Assembly (NCBI GenBank): GCA_004298015.1
Contig: SCSE01000061.1
Coordinates: 21,822 to 85,821 of the forward strand
DNA: 64,000 nt
Reading direction: 5' to 3'
Source of the DNA: Rhodanobacter sp.
GTDB lineage: Bacteria; Pseudomonadota; Gammaproteobacteria; Xanthomonadales; Rhodanobacteraceae
The notes beneath the pieces are model-generated. The model was given only the letters and a program-made list of their open reading frames with translations. It did no database searches and was not told where the DNA came from. Shown here piece after piece: positions 52,110-64,000 of this stretch (position 1 is its first letter; every line of letters starts with the position of its first letter). Position numbers and translations under genes: made by a program.

Positions 52110-54707
52110 TCAGCGCTTGCGGAAATGCAGCTGCCCGTGCTCCAGCTCGACCGCGATGGTGTCGCCCGCGCTGAACGTCCCGGCCAGCAGTTGCTGCGCC
52201 AGCGGATTCTCCAGCTGCTGCTGGATCGCCCGCTTCAACGGTCGCGCACCGTAGACCGGGTCGAAACCGATATTGCCCAGCAACGCCAGCGCTTCGTCAC
52301 TGACCTCCATCTTGAGCTGACGCTCGGCCAGCCGCTTCTCCAGGTAGCCAAGCTGGATCCGGGCGATGGCGCGGATCTGTGTCTTGTCCAGCGGGCGAAA
52401 TACCACCAGCTCGTCCAAGCGATTGATGAACTCAGGGCGGAAGTGCGCCTGCACGACACCCATCACCGAAGCCTTCATCTGCATGTACTGCTCTTCCGCA
52501 TCGCCACCTACACTGCTCTCCGACGAATCCTGGATCATCTGCGATCCGAGGTTGGAGGTCATCACGATGACGGTATTGCGAAAATCCACGGTGCGCCCTT
52601 GACCGTCGGTGAGGCGACCGTCATCAAGCACCTGCAGCAGGATGTTGAACACATCGGGGTGTGCCTTCTCCACCTCATCGAGCAGGATCACGCTGTACGG
52701 CCGGCGACGCACCGCTTCGGTAAGGTAACCGCCCTCTTCATAGCCGACATAACCCGGTGGCGCACCCACCAACCGACTGACCGCATGCTTCTCCATGAAC
52801 TCGCTCATGTCGATACGCACCATCGCATCGGTGGTATCGAACATGAATTCGGCCAGCGCCTTGCACAACTCGGTCTTGCCGACGCCGGTCGGGCCCAGGA
52901 ACAGGAACGAACCGCTGGGACGGTCCGGGTCGGAAAGCCCCGCGCGGGCCCGGCGAATCGCGTCGGAGACGGCCTTGACGGCCTCGTCCTGACCGACCAC
53001 GCGCCGGTGCAGCTCGTCCTCCATGTGCAACAGCTTTTCGCGCTCGCCCTCAAGCATCTTGGCCACCGGGATACCGGTCCAGCGCGCTACCACCTCGGCG
53101 ATTTCCTCCGCGGTGACCCGATCCTGCAGCAACTTGAAATCCTGCTGCTCGGCGGCCTGCGCTGCGGCCAGCTGCTTTTCAAGCTCCGGCAATCGGCCAT
53201 ACTGGATCTCGCTCATCTTCGCGTAGTCCTGGTGACGCTGGGCCGCCTCCATATCCAGCCGCGCCTGCTCGATCTGCTCCTTGACCCGCGTGGTGCCTTG
53301 CAGTGCGGCCTTCTCCGATTTCCAGATTTCGTTGAGGTCGGAGAACTCGCGCTCGAGTTTCTCGATATCCGTTTCCAGATCGGCAAGGCGCTGCTTCGAC
53401 TCGCTGTCCTTCTCCTTCTTCAGCATCTCGCGCTGGATCTTCAGCTGGATCAGCCGGCGCTCCAGGCGGTCCAGCTCCTCCGGCTTGGAGTCGATCTCCA
53501 TCCTGATCCGCGAAGCGGCCTCGTCCATCAGGTCGATCGCCTTGTCCGGCAGCTGCCGGTCCGGGATATAGCGGTGCGACAACGTGGCCGCGGCGACAAT
53601 CGCCGGATCGGTGATCTCCACACCATGGTGCACGGCATAGCGTTCCTTCAGTCCGCGCAGGATCGCAATGGTGTCTTCGACGCTGGGTTCGCCGACGAAG
53701 ATTTTCTGGAAGCGGCGCTCCAGCGCGGCGTCCTTCTCGATGTACTTGCGGTACTCGTCCAGCGTGGTGGCACCGATGCAGTGCAACTCGCCACGCGCCA
53801 GGGCCGGCTTGAGCATGTTGCCGGCATCCATCGAGCCCTCACCCTTGCCGGCACCGACCATGGTGTGCAGCTCGTCGATGAACAGGATCACCCGGCCTTC
53901 CTGCTTGGACAGATCGCTGAGCACCGCCTTCAGGCGCTCTTCGAACTCACCGCGGAATTTGGCCCCGGCAATCAACGCGCCCATGTCCAGCGACAATAGC
54001 CGGCGCTCGCGCAAACCTTCGGGGACTTCGCCCTTGATGATGCGCTGGGCCAGCCCCTCGACGATGGCGGTCTTGCCCACACCGGGCTCGCCGATCAGCA
54101 CCGGATTGTTCTTGGTACGCCGCTGCAGCACCTGGATCGTGCGGCGAATCTCCTCGTCGCGACCGATCACCGGATCGAGCTTGCCCTTCTCAGCCTGCTC
54201 GGTAAGATCGATGCAGTATTTCTCCAGTGCCTGACGCTGCTCCTCGGCATTCTCGCTCTGTACTTTCTCGCCACCGCGCAATTTCTCGATCGCCGCTTCC
54301 AGATTCGGCTTGGTCGCCCCGGCGGCTTTCAACGCCGCGCCCAGCTCGCCCTTGTCGTCCAGCGCCGCCAGCACAAACAGCTCGCTGGCGATGAACTGGT
54401 CGCCGCGCTGCTGCGCCAGCTTGTCGGTGAGATTGAGCAGACGCGACAACTCATTGCCGAGATTGATGTTGCCTTCCTGCCCGCTGACCTGCGGCAACCG
54501 CTCCAGAATGGCATTCACGCGCTGCTGCAATGCCGGCACGTTGACTTGCGATTGCGTCAGCAGTGGCGCGGTCGAGCCGCCCTGCTGGCTGAGCAACGCC
54601 GACATCACATGTGCCGGCTCGAGCATGTTGTTGTCTCGCCCTACCGCCAGTGACTGGGCGTCTGCCAGCGCCTGCTGGAAACGCGAAGTAAGCTTGTCCA
54701 TCCGCAT
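52110..54707 (-). CDS. clpB: ATP-dependent chaperone ClpB
   Basis: 865 aa; two AAA modules ([35 protein letters not shown]), coiled-coil M domain. Confidence 0.98.
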   Translation of the reverse strand: MRMDKLTSRFQQALADAQSLAVGRDNNMLEPAHVMSALLSQQGGSTAPLLTQSQVNVPALQQRVNAILERLPQVSGQEGNINLGNELSRLLNLTDKLAQQRGDQFIASELFVLAALDDKGELGAALKAAGATKPNLEAAIEKLRGGEKVQSENAEEQRQALEKYCIDLTEQAEKGKLDPVIGRDEEIRRTIQVLQRRTKNNPVLIGEPGVGKTAIVEGLAQRIIKGEVPEGLRERRLLSLDMGALIAGAKFRGEFEERLKAVLSDLSKQEGRVILFIDELHTMVGAGKGEGSMDAGNMLKPALARGELHCIGATTLDEYRKYIEKDAALERRFQKIFVGEPSVEDTIAILRGLKERYAVHHGVEITDPAIVAAATLSHRYIPDRQLPDKAIDLMDEAASRIRMEIDSKPEELDRLERRLIQLKIQREMLKKEKDSESKQRLADLETDIEKLEREFSDLNEIWKSEKAALQGTTRVKEQIEQARLDMEAAQRHQDYAKMSEIQYGRLPELEKQLAAAQAAEQQDFKLLQDRVTAEEIAEVVARWTGIPVAKMLEGEREKLLHMEDELHRRVVGQDEAVKAVSDAIRRARAGLSDPDRPSGSFLFLGPTGVGKTELCKALAEFMFDTTDAMVRIDMSEFMEKHAVSRLVGAPPGYVGYEEGGYLTEAVRRRPYSVILLDEVEKAHPDVFNILLQVLDDGRLTDGQGRTVDFRNTVIVMTSNLGSQMIQDSSESSVGGDAEEQYMQMKASVMGVVQAHFRPEFINRLDELVVFRPLDKTQIRAIARIQLGYLEKRLAERQLKMEVSDEALALLGNIGFDPVYGARPLKRAIQQQLENPLAQQLLAGTFSAGDTIAVELEHGQLHFRKR

Positions 54708-54837
54708 TGGCCTATCCCCTCAGCAAAGGATTCGACGGAGTTTCCGCCACTGCAGGTGAAAATGCGGGCAGCGCGCACCGATTCAAGCGAATGGCGCTGC
54801 GCGCCTTCCGCGGATAGCCGCTCGACGCGCGCCACAA

Positions 54838-55611
54838 TCAGTCTTCCGCCAACCAGATCAGGCTGGCGAAGCTGCCGCGGCGGGCCCCCTCGCGACGATG
54901 CGAATAGAAACGCGGATCAGCCAGCGTATCGAAGCCGCCGCCGTGGATGCGGGTCACCCCCGCCATCGTGAGGCGTTGACGGGCCAATCCCTCGATATCG
55001 CAGCGCCAATGTCCGGGCCGGGTCGCGGTGAAACATGCCGCCGCGGCACGATCGTGCCCGACGAAGGCCTCGCGTACCTCGTCGCCCACTTCGTATGAGA
55101 CACCCCCGGCAGCCGGACCGAGCCAGGTCAGCAGGCGGCTTGGCGGCAACTGCAGTTGTTCCACCACCGCTTCCAGCACGCCAGCAGCGAGGCCGCGCCA
55201 GCCCGCATGCGCCACACCGATGGCGCTGCCATCGTCGGCGCAGAACAGCACCGGCAGGCAATCGGCGGTCAGTACGGCCAGCACCGTGCCGGGCAGGCGC
55301 GATATCGCCGCGTCCGCTTCGGGCTCGTCCGCACTGGGCAGCGGCCCGAGCTCGGCCACGGTGCGACCATGCACCTGGCGCAACCAGCGCGGCTCCGCCG
55401 GCAGATTCAGCGTCTGCCGCAACACGCTGCGATTGGCCTGGACGGCTTCCGGCCGGTCACCATTGCGCAAGCCCAGATTGAAGCGCCCAAACGGCGGTAC
55501 CGACACACCGGGACCGTCGCGAGTCGTCACCGCGGTCCGTACCGGCAGCGGCGCTGGCCAGTCAGGGAAGATCCAGGCGGCATCCATGCTGGACCCTGTC
55601 GTGGCCGCCAT
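54838..55611 (-). CDS. pgeF: Peptidoglycan editing factor / polyphenol oxidase family protein
   Basis: 257 aa (start may be 55587); LTADCLPVLFCADDGSAIGVAHAGWRGLAAGV. Confidence 0.93.
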   Translation of the reverse strand: MAATTGSSMDAAWIFPDWPAPLPVRTAVTTRDGPGVSVPPFGRFNLGLRNGDRPEAVQANRSVLRQTLNLPAEPRWLRQVHGRTVAELGPLPSADEPEADAAISRLPGTVLAVLTADCLPVLFCADDGSAIGVAHAGWRGLAAGVLEAVVEQLQLPPSRLLTWLGPAAGGVSYEVGDEVREAFVGHDRAAAACFTATRPGHWRCDIEGLARQRLTMAGVTRIHGGGFDTLADPRFYSHRREGARRGSFASLIWLAED

Positions 55612-56598
55612 TCAGTAATCGTCCGTACCGTGAAGGGCCAGGTCAGCGCGCAGCGCCTCGATCAGCGCGAGCTGATCTGCTGGGCGCTCCACGCTGAACG
55701 ACAGCGGCTCGGCGGTTACCGGATGCACGAACGCCAGTTGCTCCGCGTGCAGTGCCTGGCGACGGAACCCCCGCAACACGGCGACCAGCTCGGGCGCTGC
55801 GCCCTTCGGCAGCTTCAGCCCGCCACCGTACAGCGGATCACCCAGCAGCGGATGACCCACATGTGCCATATGCACACGAATCTGGTGAGTGCGACCGGTT
55901 TCCAGCTGGCACTGCACCAGGGTGTGGGCGCGAAAGCGCTCGCGCAGGCGGTAATGGGTCACCGCGCGCTTGCCGTCCTCCTCGTCGCGCACCGACTGAC
56001 GCAGGCGATCACCCATGGAGCGACCCAACGGCGCATCCACCGTGCCGCCAGCCACCATCGTGCCCAGCACCACCGCCTCGTACTGGCGCTCGACGTCATG
56101 CCGCGACAGCATCTCCACCAGCGCCGTCAGCGCCGGGAACGACCTGGCCACCACCATCAATCCGGACGTGTCCTTGTCCAGCCGATGGACGATGCCCGCG
56201 CGCGGCAACTCCGCCAGTCCGGGATCGTGATGCAGGAGGCCGTTAAGCAAGGTTCCCGCCGGATTGCCGGCCCCCGGGTGTACCACCAGCCCGGCCGGCT
56301 TGTTCAGCACCAGCAGATGTTCATCCTCATGGACGATCTCCAGCGGGATCGCCTCAGCGGTACTGGTTACCTCGGTTTCCAGTTCAGCCTGCAGCTGAAC
56401 CTGTTCACCGCCCCGAAGCAAATGCCGCGGGGGCACCTGCACCCCGTCCAGCATCGCCGCACCGGATTTGATCCAGCCGCTGAGCCGCGAGCGTGAATAA
56501 TCCGGGAACATCTCCGCCAATGCCTGGTCGAATCTGCGTCCTGCGGCCGTCAATGGCACCGTGGCTTCATGCCGGATGCTGGTCATGCCCTGCTCCAC
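55612..56598 (-). CDS. rluD: 23S rRNA pseudouridine synthase RluD
   Basis: 328 aa; S4 domain, [17 protein letters not shown]; next to pgeF and divergent from bamD. Confidence 0.95.
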   Translation of the reverse strand: MEQGMTSIRHEATVPLTAAGRRFDQALAEMFPDYSRSRLSGWIKSGAAMLDGVQVPPRHLLRGGEQVQLQAELETEVTSTAEAIPLEIVHEDEHLLVLNKPAGLVVHPGAGNPAGTLLNGLLHHDPGLAELPRAGIVHRLDKDTSGLMVVARSFPALTALVEMLSRHDVERQYEAVVLGTMVAGGTVDAPLGRSMGDRLRQSVRDEEDGKRAVTHYRLRERFRAHTLVQCQLETGRTHQIRVHMAHVGHPLLGDPLYGGGLKLPKGAAPELVAVLRGFRRQALHAEQLAFVHPVTAEPLSFSVERPADQLALIEALRADLALHGTDDY

Positions 56599-56657
56599 GG
56601 GCTACGGCCTGTTTCGGCTATCATGCCTTTTCGATCAAACATCTGAATTCATTTCCC

Positions 56658-57512
56658 ATGCGTGTAACCAAGCTGCCGATGTTCAAATTGCCTGCCCTGA
56701 AGCTGCTCGCCATTGTCGCGATTATCGCCACGATGAGCGCCTGTTCGATGTTCGGTACCAAGCGTGACACCATCAACACCATGCCGGTCGGCGAGCTGTA
56801 CAACAAGGCCCACGACTCGTTGGAGAACGCCGACTACGCCGCCGCCACCCGCGCCTACCAGCGGCTCATCGCCCGCTTTCCATCCGGCGCCTACAACGAG
56901 CAGGCCCAGCTCGACATGGCCTATTCGCAGTACAAGGACAACCAGCCGGACGATGCCTTGTCGACCGTCAACCGCTTCATCAAGACCTATCCGGCCAACA
57001 AACATGTCGATTATGCCTATTACCTGCGCGGCCTGATCAACTTCGATCGTACCAGCGGCTTCATCGAACGCTATGTCAGCCGTGACAGTGCGCAATCACG
57101 GCGCGACCAGGGCTACAACCTGCAGGCGTTTGATGACTTCTCCGAACTTTCGCGCCGCTTTCCCGACAGCGCCTATACCGCCGATGCACGCCAGCGGATG
57201 ATTTACCTGCGTAACGTGCTGGCACAGCACGAGATCAACGTTGCCGAGTTCTACCTGCGGCACAAGGCCTACATCGCCTCGGCCGACCGCGCACAGTATG
57301 TCATCGAACACTACCAGCAGGCACCGCAGGCCGGCGATGCCCTGGCCATCCTGTGCCGCAGCTACCTGGCGCTGGACCACAAGAAGCTCGCCGCGCAGAC
57401 GCGCAAGGTACTGGCCCTGAACTACCCGGACCACCCCTATCTGACCGATCCCAACTGGCCGCATGAGCCATCGCTGCTGCGCAAGATGATTCCGTTCTCC
57501 GGGCATCACTGA
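56658..57512 (+). CDS. bamD: Outer membrane assembly lipoprotein BamD
   Basis: ORF 56493..57512; start MRVTKLPMFKLPALKLL, lipobox MSAC, TPR repeats YNKAHDSLENADYAAATRAYQRLIARFPSG. Confidence 0.95.
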   Translation: MRVTKLPMFKLPALKLLAIVAIIATMSACSMFGTKRDTINTMPVGELYNKAHDSLENADYAAATRAYQRLIARFPSGAYNEQAQLDMAYSQYKDNQPDDALSTVNRFIKTYPANKHVDYAYYLRGLINFDRTSGFIERYVSRDSAQSRRDQGYNLQAFDDFSELSRRFPDSAYTADARQRMIYLRNVLAQHEINVAEFYLRHKAYIASADRAQYVIEHYQQAPQAGDALAILCRSYLALDHKKLAAQTRKVLALNYPDHPYLTDPNWPHEPSLLRKMIPFSGHH

Positions 57513-57529
57513 TCCAGCGGTCACAGGAT

Positions 57530-57606
57530 GTGAAAATATCGAACGCCGCAGCGCACCGCCGACACGGGCATCTGACGGCGATCGCAGTAGGGGGGCGCAT
57601 TTTCAC
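57530..57606. repeat. Small dispersed palindromic element, copy 3
   Basis: Terminal inverted repeats GTGAAAAT ... ATTTTCAC, internal AAAATATCGAACGCCG shared (inverted) with 26874 element. Confidence 0.4.
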
Positions 57607-57628
57607 GGCTTCTCGGCTGGTGAAAGGG

Positions 57629-57658
57629 AAAAAGCCGGCGCCATGGCGCCGGCTTTTT
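57629..57658. terminator. Bidirectional terminator between convergent bamD and nadE
   Basis: AAAAAGCCGGCGCCATGGCGCCGGCTTTTT, fully palindromic. Confidence 0.92.
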
Positions 57659-57760
57659 CATTCCTGACGCCGCCAACATTCTGCCTGCCACCTCACGCTG
57701 GCGCTGAAAAACAGGGCGCCGGCGCGCGGCACCGGAATGGCGTTGGTGGTGTGTGGAGGC

Positions 57761-59398
57761 TCAGCTCCAGCCGGAGGTGATCGGATAACGTCTTTCCCGG
57801 CCGAAGGCGCGCGTGGTCACACGCGGGCCGGGTGCCGACTGTCGCCGCTTGAATTCATTGCGCAACACCAGTCGCACGACCCGATGCACGGTACTGGCGT
57901 CGAATCCTCCCGCAATGATCTCAGCCTGCGACTGTTCGCCCTCAATGAAGCGGCTCAATATCGCGTCCAGCTCCCCGTAATCCGGGAGAGAGTCCTGATC
58001 GGTCTGGTTGTCGCGCAACTCGGCCGAAGGCGCGCGCTCGATCACGGCCGGGGGGATGACCCAGGAGCCGGGAACCCCAGCGGGAAGCCCTGCGCCATTG
58101 CGCCAGCGCGCCAGGCGGTATACCGCCGTCTTGTAGACATCCTTCAGTGGCGCGTAACCCCCACACATGTCGCCATAAAGCGTGGCATAGCCCACCGCCA
58201 TTTCGCTCTTGTTGCCGGTCGCCAGCAGCAACTGGCCATGCTTGTTGGACACAGCCATCAGCATCGCACCACGTGTGCGCGACTGCAGGTTCTCCTCGGT
58301 GGCATCGGCCGGCTTGCCGGCAAAAACCGGGTTGAGTGCGTCGACGAAGGACTGAAAGGTCGCCTCGATCGAAAGCACGTGATAGCCCACGCCAAGCCGT
58401 TGCGCCTGATCGCGCGCGCCATCCAGCGACAACTGCGAGGTGTAGCGTGTAGGCATCATCACTGCGGTCACCCGCTCGGGGCCCAGCGCATCCACGGCCA
58501 GCGCCAAGGTCAATGCCGAATCGATGCCACCGGACAAACCCAGCAGCACGCCGGGAAAACCGTTCTTGCCGACGTAGTCGCGAATGCCGCGGGTCAGTGC
58601 CGCGTACAACCTGGCTTCGTGCGAGTCGTCGACCGTCTCCGGCCAGCTTTCCGGGTGCCAGCTGCGGTTGGACGAATCGAATTCGGCCCACAGCAGCGCG
58701 TCGACGAACGCGGGCGCGCGGGCTGCAATCGAACCGTCGCCATTGACCAGCAGGGCGGCACCGTCATACACCACCTCGTCCTGCCCCCCGACCATGTTGA
58801 GATAGGCCATCGCGCAGCCGCTTTCAGCCGCGCGAGCCTTCAGCACCGCTTCGCGCTCAGCCTGCTTGGCAGCATCCCAAGGCGACGCATTGATCACCAC
58901 GACCAGCTCCGCCCCCGCAGCGGCGACCTGCATCAGCGGCTCCGGTCGCCACACGTCCTCACAGATCAGCAGCACCACCTGCACCCCGGCGATCGCCACC
59001 ACGGCCGTGGCGTGCCCCGGTCGAAAATAACGCTTGTCATCAAAGACGCCGTAATTCGGCAATACCTGCTTGTGCGTGACGCGTTCGACCCGCCCCTGGC
59101 GCAGCAGGCTCGCCGCGTTGTAAACCTCGCCTTCGCTGTGTGGATGACCGACAAGTGCGGCCATCTCCCCGATGTTGCCCGCCAGCGCCTCGAGCTCGCT
59201 TTCGCAGGCGGCGAGAAAGCTCGGCCGCAACAACAGATCCTCCGGCGGGTAGCCGCTCAAGGCCAGCTCGGGAAATACCACCAGTTCGGCGCCGCCAGCG
59301 CGCGCCTGTGCAGCGAGATCGGCGATGCGGGCGGCATTGACCGCCACCGCGCCTACCGGAAAATCGAACTGGGACAGCGCCAGACGCAGCCTTGCCAT
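57761..59398 (-). CDS. nadE: Glutamine-dependent NAD+ synthase
   Basis: 545 aa; N-terminal nitrilase/GAT domain, C-terminal LGLSGGIDSALTLALAVDALG. Confidence 0.96.
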   Translation of the reverse strand: MARLRLALSQFDFPVGAVAVNAARIADLAAQARAGGAELVVFPELALSGYPPEDLLLRPSFLAACESELEALAGNIGEMAALVGHPHSEGEVYNAASLLRQGRVERVTHKQVLPNYGVFDDKRYFRPGHATAVVAIAGVQVVLLICEDVWRPEPLMQVAAAGAELVVVINASPWDAAKQAEREAVLKARAAESGCAMAYLNMVGGQDEVVYDGAALLVNGDGSIAARAPAFVDALLWAEFDSSNRSWHPESWPETVDDSHEARLYAALTRGIRDYVGKNGFPGVLLGLSGGIDSALTLALAVDALGPERVTAVMMPTRYTSQLSLDGARDQAQRLGVGYHVLSIEATFQSFVDALNPVFAGKPADATEENLQSRTRGAMLMAVSNKHGQLLLATGNKSEMAVGYATLYGDMCGGYAPLKDVYKTAVYRLARWRNGAGLPAGVPGSWVIPPAVIERAPSAELRDNQTDQDSLPDYGELDAILSRFIEGEQSQAEIIAGGFDASTVHRVVRLVLRNEFKRRQSAPGPRVTTRAFGRERRYPITSGWS

Positions 59399-59470
59399 GC
59401 AATCACTCCAGAAATGACGAAGGCCACGACACCCGTCGCGGCCCTCGCATTTTACCCTGTGTCGACCGAC

Positions 59471-60343
<873 letters not shown>

Positions 60344-60362
60344 TGAAATATCCCGTATCTGT

Positions 60363-60441
60363 GTAGGAGCGCACCCTGTGCGCGATGCTTCTGCTTTTCA
60401 CACGCGCCAAAAAGACAATCGCGCACACGGTGCGCTCCTAC
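60363..60441. repeat. Paired inverted REP/BIME-like element between sucC and sucD
   Basis: GTAGGAGCGCACCCTGTGCGCGAT and ATCGCGCACACGGTGCGCTCCTAC, 23/24 complementary, 31-nt spacer. Confidence 0.85.
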
Positions 60442-60448
60442 GGGGTGA

Positions 60449-61609
60449 TTAGTGGGCCGCAGCCACGGCTTTCTGCGCCGCGTCGTTGAGATCGTCGGCC
60501 GGCGTGATCGCCAGACCGGAGTTGGCCAGCAGTTCGCGGCCCTTCTCAACATTGGTGCCCTGCAGGCGCACCACCACGGGGATCGTCAGACCCACTTCCT
60601 TGACCGCGGCGATGATGCCCTCGGCGATCAGGTCGCAACGCACGATGCCGCCGAAAATGTTGACCAGGATGCAGTTCACCTTGTCCGAGGACAGGATCAG
60701 CTTGAACGCCTCGGTGACCCGCTCCTTGGTGGCACCGCCGCCGACGTCAAGGAAGTTGGCCGGCTCGCCGCCCGCCAGCTTGATCACGTCCATGGTGGCC
60801 ATCGCCAGGCCGGCCCCGTTGACCATGCAGCCGATGGTGCCGTCCATGGTTACGTAGTTGAGGTTGTGCTGGACGGCAGCGGCTTCGGCGGCGTCTTCCT
60901 GGGACAAGTCGCGCATCGCGGCCAGATCGGCATGGCGGAATTCGGCGTTGTCGTCGGAATTGACCTTGCCGTCGAGCGCCGCCAGGTTGCCGTCCTCGAG
61001 GATCGCCAGCGGGTTGAGTTCGACCAGTGCCAGGTCCTTCTCGTTGAACAGCTTGTACAGGCCCAGCATGATCTTGGTGAGCTGACCGACCTGCTTCGCA
61101 TTCAGATCCATCGCGAAACCGAGCTGGCGGCACTGGTACGGCTGCAGGCCCTCGACGAAATCGATCACGATGGTGTGGATGTCTTCCGGCGTGTCCTTGG
61201 CGACCTGCTCGATGTCCACGCCACCATGCTTGGAGGCGATGAACGAAATCGCCTTGCTGTCGCGATCGACCAGGATCGAAAGGTATAGCTCCCTGGCAAT
61301 GTCGGTTGCGTCCGTCACCAGTACCAGGTTCACCGGCAGCGCACGGCCAGCGGACTGGTAGGTTTCCATCTGCGTGCCCAGCATCGCCTTGGCGGCGGCG
61401 CGGACATCATCGAGACTCTTGCAGAACTTGACGCCACCGGCCTTGCCGCGGCCACCCGCATGGATCTGGGCCTTGACCATCCATTGCGAACCACCAAGGT
61501 GCTTGGCGACATCGACGGCGGCGTCGGGAGAATTGGCGGTCTTGCCCGGCGGTACGGCTATACCGTACTGCGCGAACAGTTCTTTGGCCTGGTATTCGTG
61601 GAAATTCAT
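60449..61609 (-). CDS. sucC: Succinyl-CoA synthetase beta subunit
   Basis: ORF to 61669; start [20 protein letters not shown]-grasp. Confidence 0.98.
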   Translation of the reverse strand: MNFHEYQAKELFAQYGIAVPPGKTANSPDAAVDVAKHLGGSQWMVKAQIHAGGRGKAGGVKFCKSLDDVRAAAKAMLGTQMETYQSAGRALPVNLVLVTDATDIARELYLSILVDRDSKAISFIASKHGGVDIEQVAKDTPEDIHTIVIDFVEGLQPYQCRQLGFAMDLNAKQVGQLTKIMLGLYKLFNEKDLALVELNPLAILEDGNLAALDGKVNSDDNAEFRHADLAAMRDLSQEDAAEAAAVQHNLNYVTMDGTIGCMVNGAGLAMATMDVIKLAGGEPANFLDVGGGATKERVTEAFKLILSSDKVNCILVNIFGGIVRCDLIAEGIIAAVKEVGLTIPVVVRLQGTNVEKGRELLANSGLAITPADDLNDAAQKAVAAAH

Positions 61610-61984
61610 TCGATACCTCGAGCGAATGGAAAACAGAATCACCGTACGCTGGAAAGCGGCGTGCGGCATGAGGGTCGGACGGCGAAATAGCGCGCTGCCG
61701 GCATGCAGTGCGCTGCCAGGGGACTTGGCAAAAACCGCGCAATACGGCCGCCTATTTTCGCGGAAGCGGGCCGCGATGGAAAGGGCAGCTTGCGCAGGCA
61801 GGCTGGAACGGGGCCTTGCCGGCTGTTTTAGGCACCGTCAGGCGTGTCCCCACCCCAGCCCCGACTCGCATCCCCGCTGGCCACCCCCATAGGTTTCCCC
61901 GGCATGACGCCGCCCGCCAAATCGCCGATATGTCGCTGACTTGCCCCCTATACTGGCCGAAACTGCCACGGAGTGATTTGCCAA

Positions 61985-63628
61985 GTGTCCACCTCGGTCC
62001 CTCTGTCCATTCAAGGTGCCAGCAGCGCAACGATCCGTCACGAACTCTCGTTTCTCAACGTTTTTCGGGTGGTGCAGGCGTTGGTCTATGTCGGCCTGGC
62101 CTTCAGTCCGGCATGGCTGGGTCGGCCCCATCTAGGGGCGGCCGACTTTGCCCGCGGCGAAGCGGTGTTCTATCTGCTGTTTGCCTTGATCATGCTGCTG
62201 CTCAACAGGCGCAGCATGGCCTATGTCACGATGGCTGTGTCAGCCTCCCTGGTGGTCGATATTGTCGCGGCGGTCTTGGCCATCACCGCCATGTATGACG
62301 CGCGCATCGGCATCGCGATGATGCTTGCAGTGAACCTGAGTGCCGGGGCACTGATGCTGCCATTGCGGCTGTCCAGCTTCTTCGCGGCATTGGCGACGCT
62401 GGGTATTCTTGGCCACACCTTTCTGGGCAGCGGCCCTGGAGGCTCACCGGGCGACCGCGACCTGATGGAAGGCGCACTGTTCGGCCTGGCCTACTTCGCG
62501 ACGACCACACTTTGCCATGTACTTGGGCGCCAACTGCGCGCGACGGAAGCCCTGGCCGAACAACGCAGCACCGACCTGGTCAACATGGCCCAGGTCAGCG
62601 AACTGATCATCCGTCGCATGAAAACCGGTGTCTTGCTGGTCGACGATGCAAACCGCATCCACCAGATCAACGAGTCCGCGTGGATGCTGCTGGGCAACCC
62701 CGGTGCCGATCAGCGCGACCTGGGACAGCTGGCACCGGAACTGTCACGACGGCTGTATCACTGGATGACCTCGGGCAAGCTGGACGAAACCGCTACCCAG
62801 CTCGCCGACGGCGTGCCCGAGGTGGTGCCGCGATTCACGCGGCTTGCGCCGAACGACGATTCTCACGTGCTGATCTTTCTCGACGATACCTCGCTGCTGT
62901 CCAGGCGTGCCGAGGAACTGACGCTCACCTCGCTCGGCCGCCTGTCCGCGTCGATCGCGCATGAAATTCGCAACCCGCTGGCAGCTATCCGTTATTCCGC
63001 GCAACTGCTGGCCGAGTCCAAGAGCATGGACAGTACCGACCAGCGCATGGTCGAGATCATCAACAACCACTGCATCCGGCTCAACGAGATCATCGAAAAC
63101 ATCCTGCAACTCTCGCGGCGCGAGCGGTCGCGCCCGGAAAGCCTCGACCTCGGCAACTGGGCACAGGATTTCGTGGCCGAGTACAGCGAGAGCAACGATC
63201 TCGGTGCCGACACGCTGCGCGTCATCGCCAACAGTCCGGTACCCGTCACCGCGGTAGCCGATCCACAACAACTGCAGCAGGTGTTGTGGAATCTGGTACA
63301 GAATGCCTTGCGCTATGGCCGTATGCCCGGGGAACCTGCGCGCGTCCTGGTCGTTGCGCGCCAGGGTGAACACGGGGCGCCCATCCTCGAAGTGATCGAC
63401 CGCGGCCCGGGTATCGTACCCAAGGTGGCTGCCCAGATTTTCGAGCCGTTCTATACCACCCACGAGTACGGCACCGGGCTCGGCCTGTACCTGGCTCGCC
63501 AGATGAGCGAGGCCAACCAGGCCGCACTGGAATATGTCCGGGTCGCCGGTGGCGGCAGTTGCTTCCGACTGACGCTTACGCCTGCGCACGGAGGCCTTGC
63601 CGCACCGGAAGAGGCCACCACGGCCTGA
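61985..63628 (+). CDS. pilS: Sensor histidine kinase, PilS-like (type IV pilus regulation)
   Basis: 551 aa ORF from 61973 (GTG at 61973 or 61985); N-terminal multi-TM, HEIRNPLAAIRYSAQLL H-box, HATPase GTGLGLYLARQM. Confidence 0.82.
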   Translation: MSTSVPLSIQGASSATIRHELSFLNVFRVVQALVYVGLAFSPAWLGRPHLGAADFARGEAVFYLLFALIMLLLNRRSMAYVTMAVSASLVVDIVAAVLAITAMYDARIGIAMMLAVNLSAGALMLPLRLSSFFAALATLGILGHTFLGSGPGGSPGDRDLMEGALFGLAYFATTTLCHVLGRQLRATEALAEQRSTDLVNMAQVSELIIRRMKTGVLLVDDANRIHQINESAWMLLGNPGADQRDLGQLAPELSRRLYHWMTSGKLDETATQLADGVPEVVPRFTRLAPNDDSHVLIFLDDTSLLSRRAEELTLTSLGRLSASIAHEIRNPLAAIRYSAQLLAESKSMDSTDQRMVEIINNHCIRLNEIIENILQLSRRERSRPESLDLGNWAQDFVAEYSESNDLGADTLRVIANSPVPVTAVADPQQLQQVLWNLVQNALRYGRMPGEPARVLVVARQGEHGAPILEVIDRGPGIVPKVAAQIFEPFYTTHEYGTGLGLYLARQMSEANQAALEYVRVAGGGSCFRLTLTPAHGGLAAPEEATTA

Positions 63629-63655
63629 CCTTTGCCAACACCCCACCGGCCAGGA

Positions 63656-63808
63656 AGCTGTCGGACTTTGGTGGTCGAGGCGGGAATCTGACTGCATGAG
63701 GGCAGACGACGATTCGGCGGCACATCGTGGTTCCAGGGGCCAGAATCAGCGGAAATCGGGATCGCGCAGACGCATTCGCAGGCCGGCCGCGCCAAGTCTG
63801 ACAGGCTG
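63656..63808. repeat. Degenerate dispersed repeat, copy 2
   Basis: AGCTGTCGGACTTTGGTGGTCGAGGC... parallels 11588..11757. Confidence 0.35.
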
Positions 63809-63810
63809 CC

Positions 63811-63935
63811 AGGAGCGCGGGCCGCAGAAACCTTCGGGCTGCGTTGGTGCTATCGCCCTCCAACGTTTCCACGGCTCAAGCGCCTAGGAGCTTGGGCCGT
63901 AGAACCTTTGGATAGCGAGATTGCGCTATCGCCAT
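63811..63935. repeat. Two degenerate direct repeats (about 48 nt, 75-nt period)
   Basis: AGGAGCGCGGGCCGCAGAAACCTTCGG...GCTATCGCC (63811) and AGGAGCTTGGGCCGTAGAACCTTTGG...GCTATCGCC (63886). Confidence 0.5.
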
Positions 63936-64000
63936 AGGATGGGTCTATCGGAAGGAGCGCATAGTGGTTCTATGCAAGCCTGACGAGAGACTCAGCCTAT

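Noticed and set aside
63451-63872. Short minus-strand ORFs over the terminal repeat that could hint at a transposase remnant
   Set aside because: Too short and no DDE/IS motif visible; treated only as a degenerate repeat

Overview
The window is high-GC chromosomal DNA that looks gammaproteobacterial, most like Xanthomonadales/Rhodanobacteraceae judging by gene content and order (inference, no search run). Order of content: (1) modABC, followed by a cytochrome b561-like gene and a Tat/lipobox SUOX-fold molybdoenzyme; (2) an M28 peptidase; (3) an alpha-glucan utilisation locus (about 6.4-25.1 kb) with three GH13 enzymes, one GH31, a TonB-dependent receptor, two flavin-dependent 'tryptophan halogenase' family genes and a 10-Asp-box (BNR/VPS10-like) secreted protein, with three copies of a near-palindromic ATGAATACGTATGCA operator-like motif in the two divergent promoter regions; (4) a GH39 gene with its own perfect LacI-type palindrome; (5) OsmC, tRNA-Lys(TTT), queC/queE, cpoB-pal-tolBARQ-ybgC, ruvB, two tandem kup genes, ruvA, ruvC, yebC, an alpha/beta hydrolase, aspS and an FmdB-type protein; (6) two tandem TonB-dependent receptors and an MFS transporter; (7) clpB, pgeF, rluD, bamD, nadE, sucDC and pilS. 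No CRISPR, rRNA, intact IS or prophage was seen. The best candidate for something under-described is the halogenase / Asp-box protein / halogenase cassette inside the alpha-glucan locus, apparently under a shared LacI-type operator. Secondary leads are a possible structured leader upstream of the molybdoenzyme operon, two families of small dispersed palindromic repeats, and a small ORF coupled to modA.
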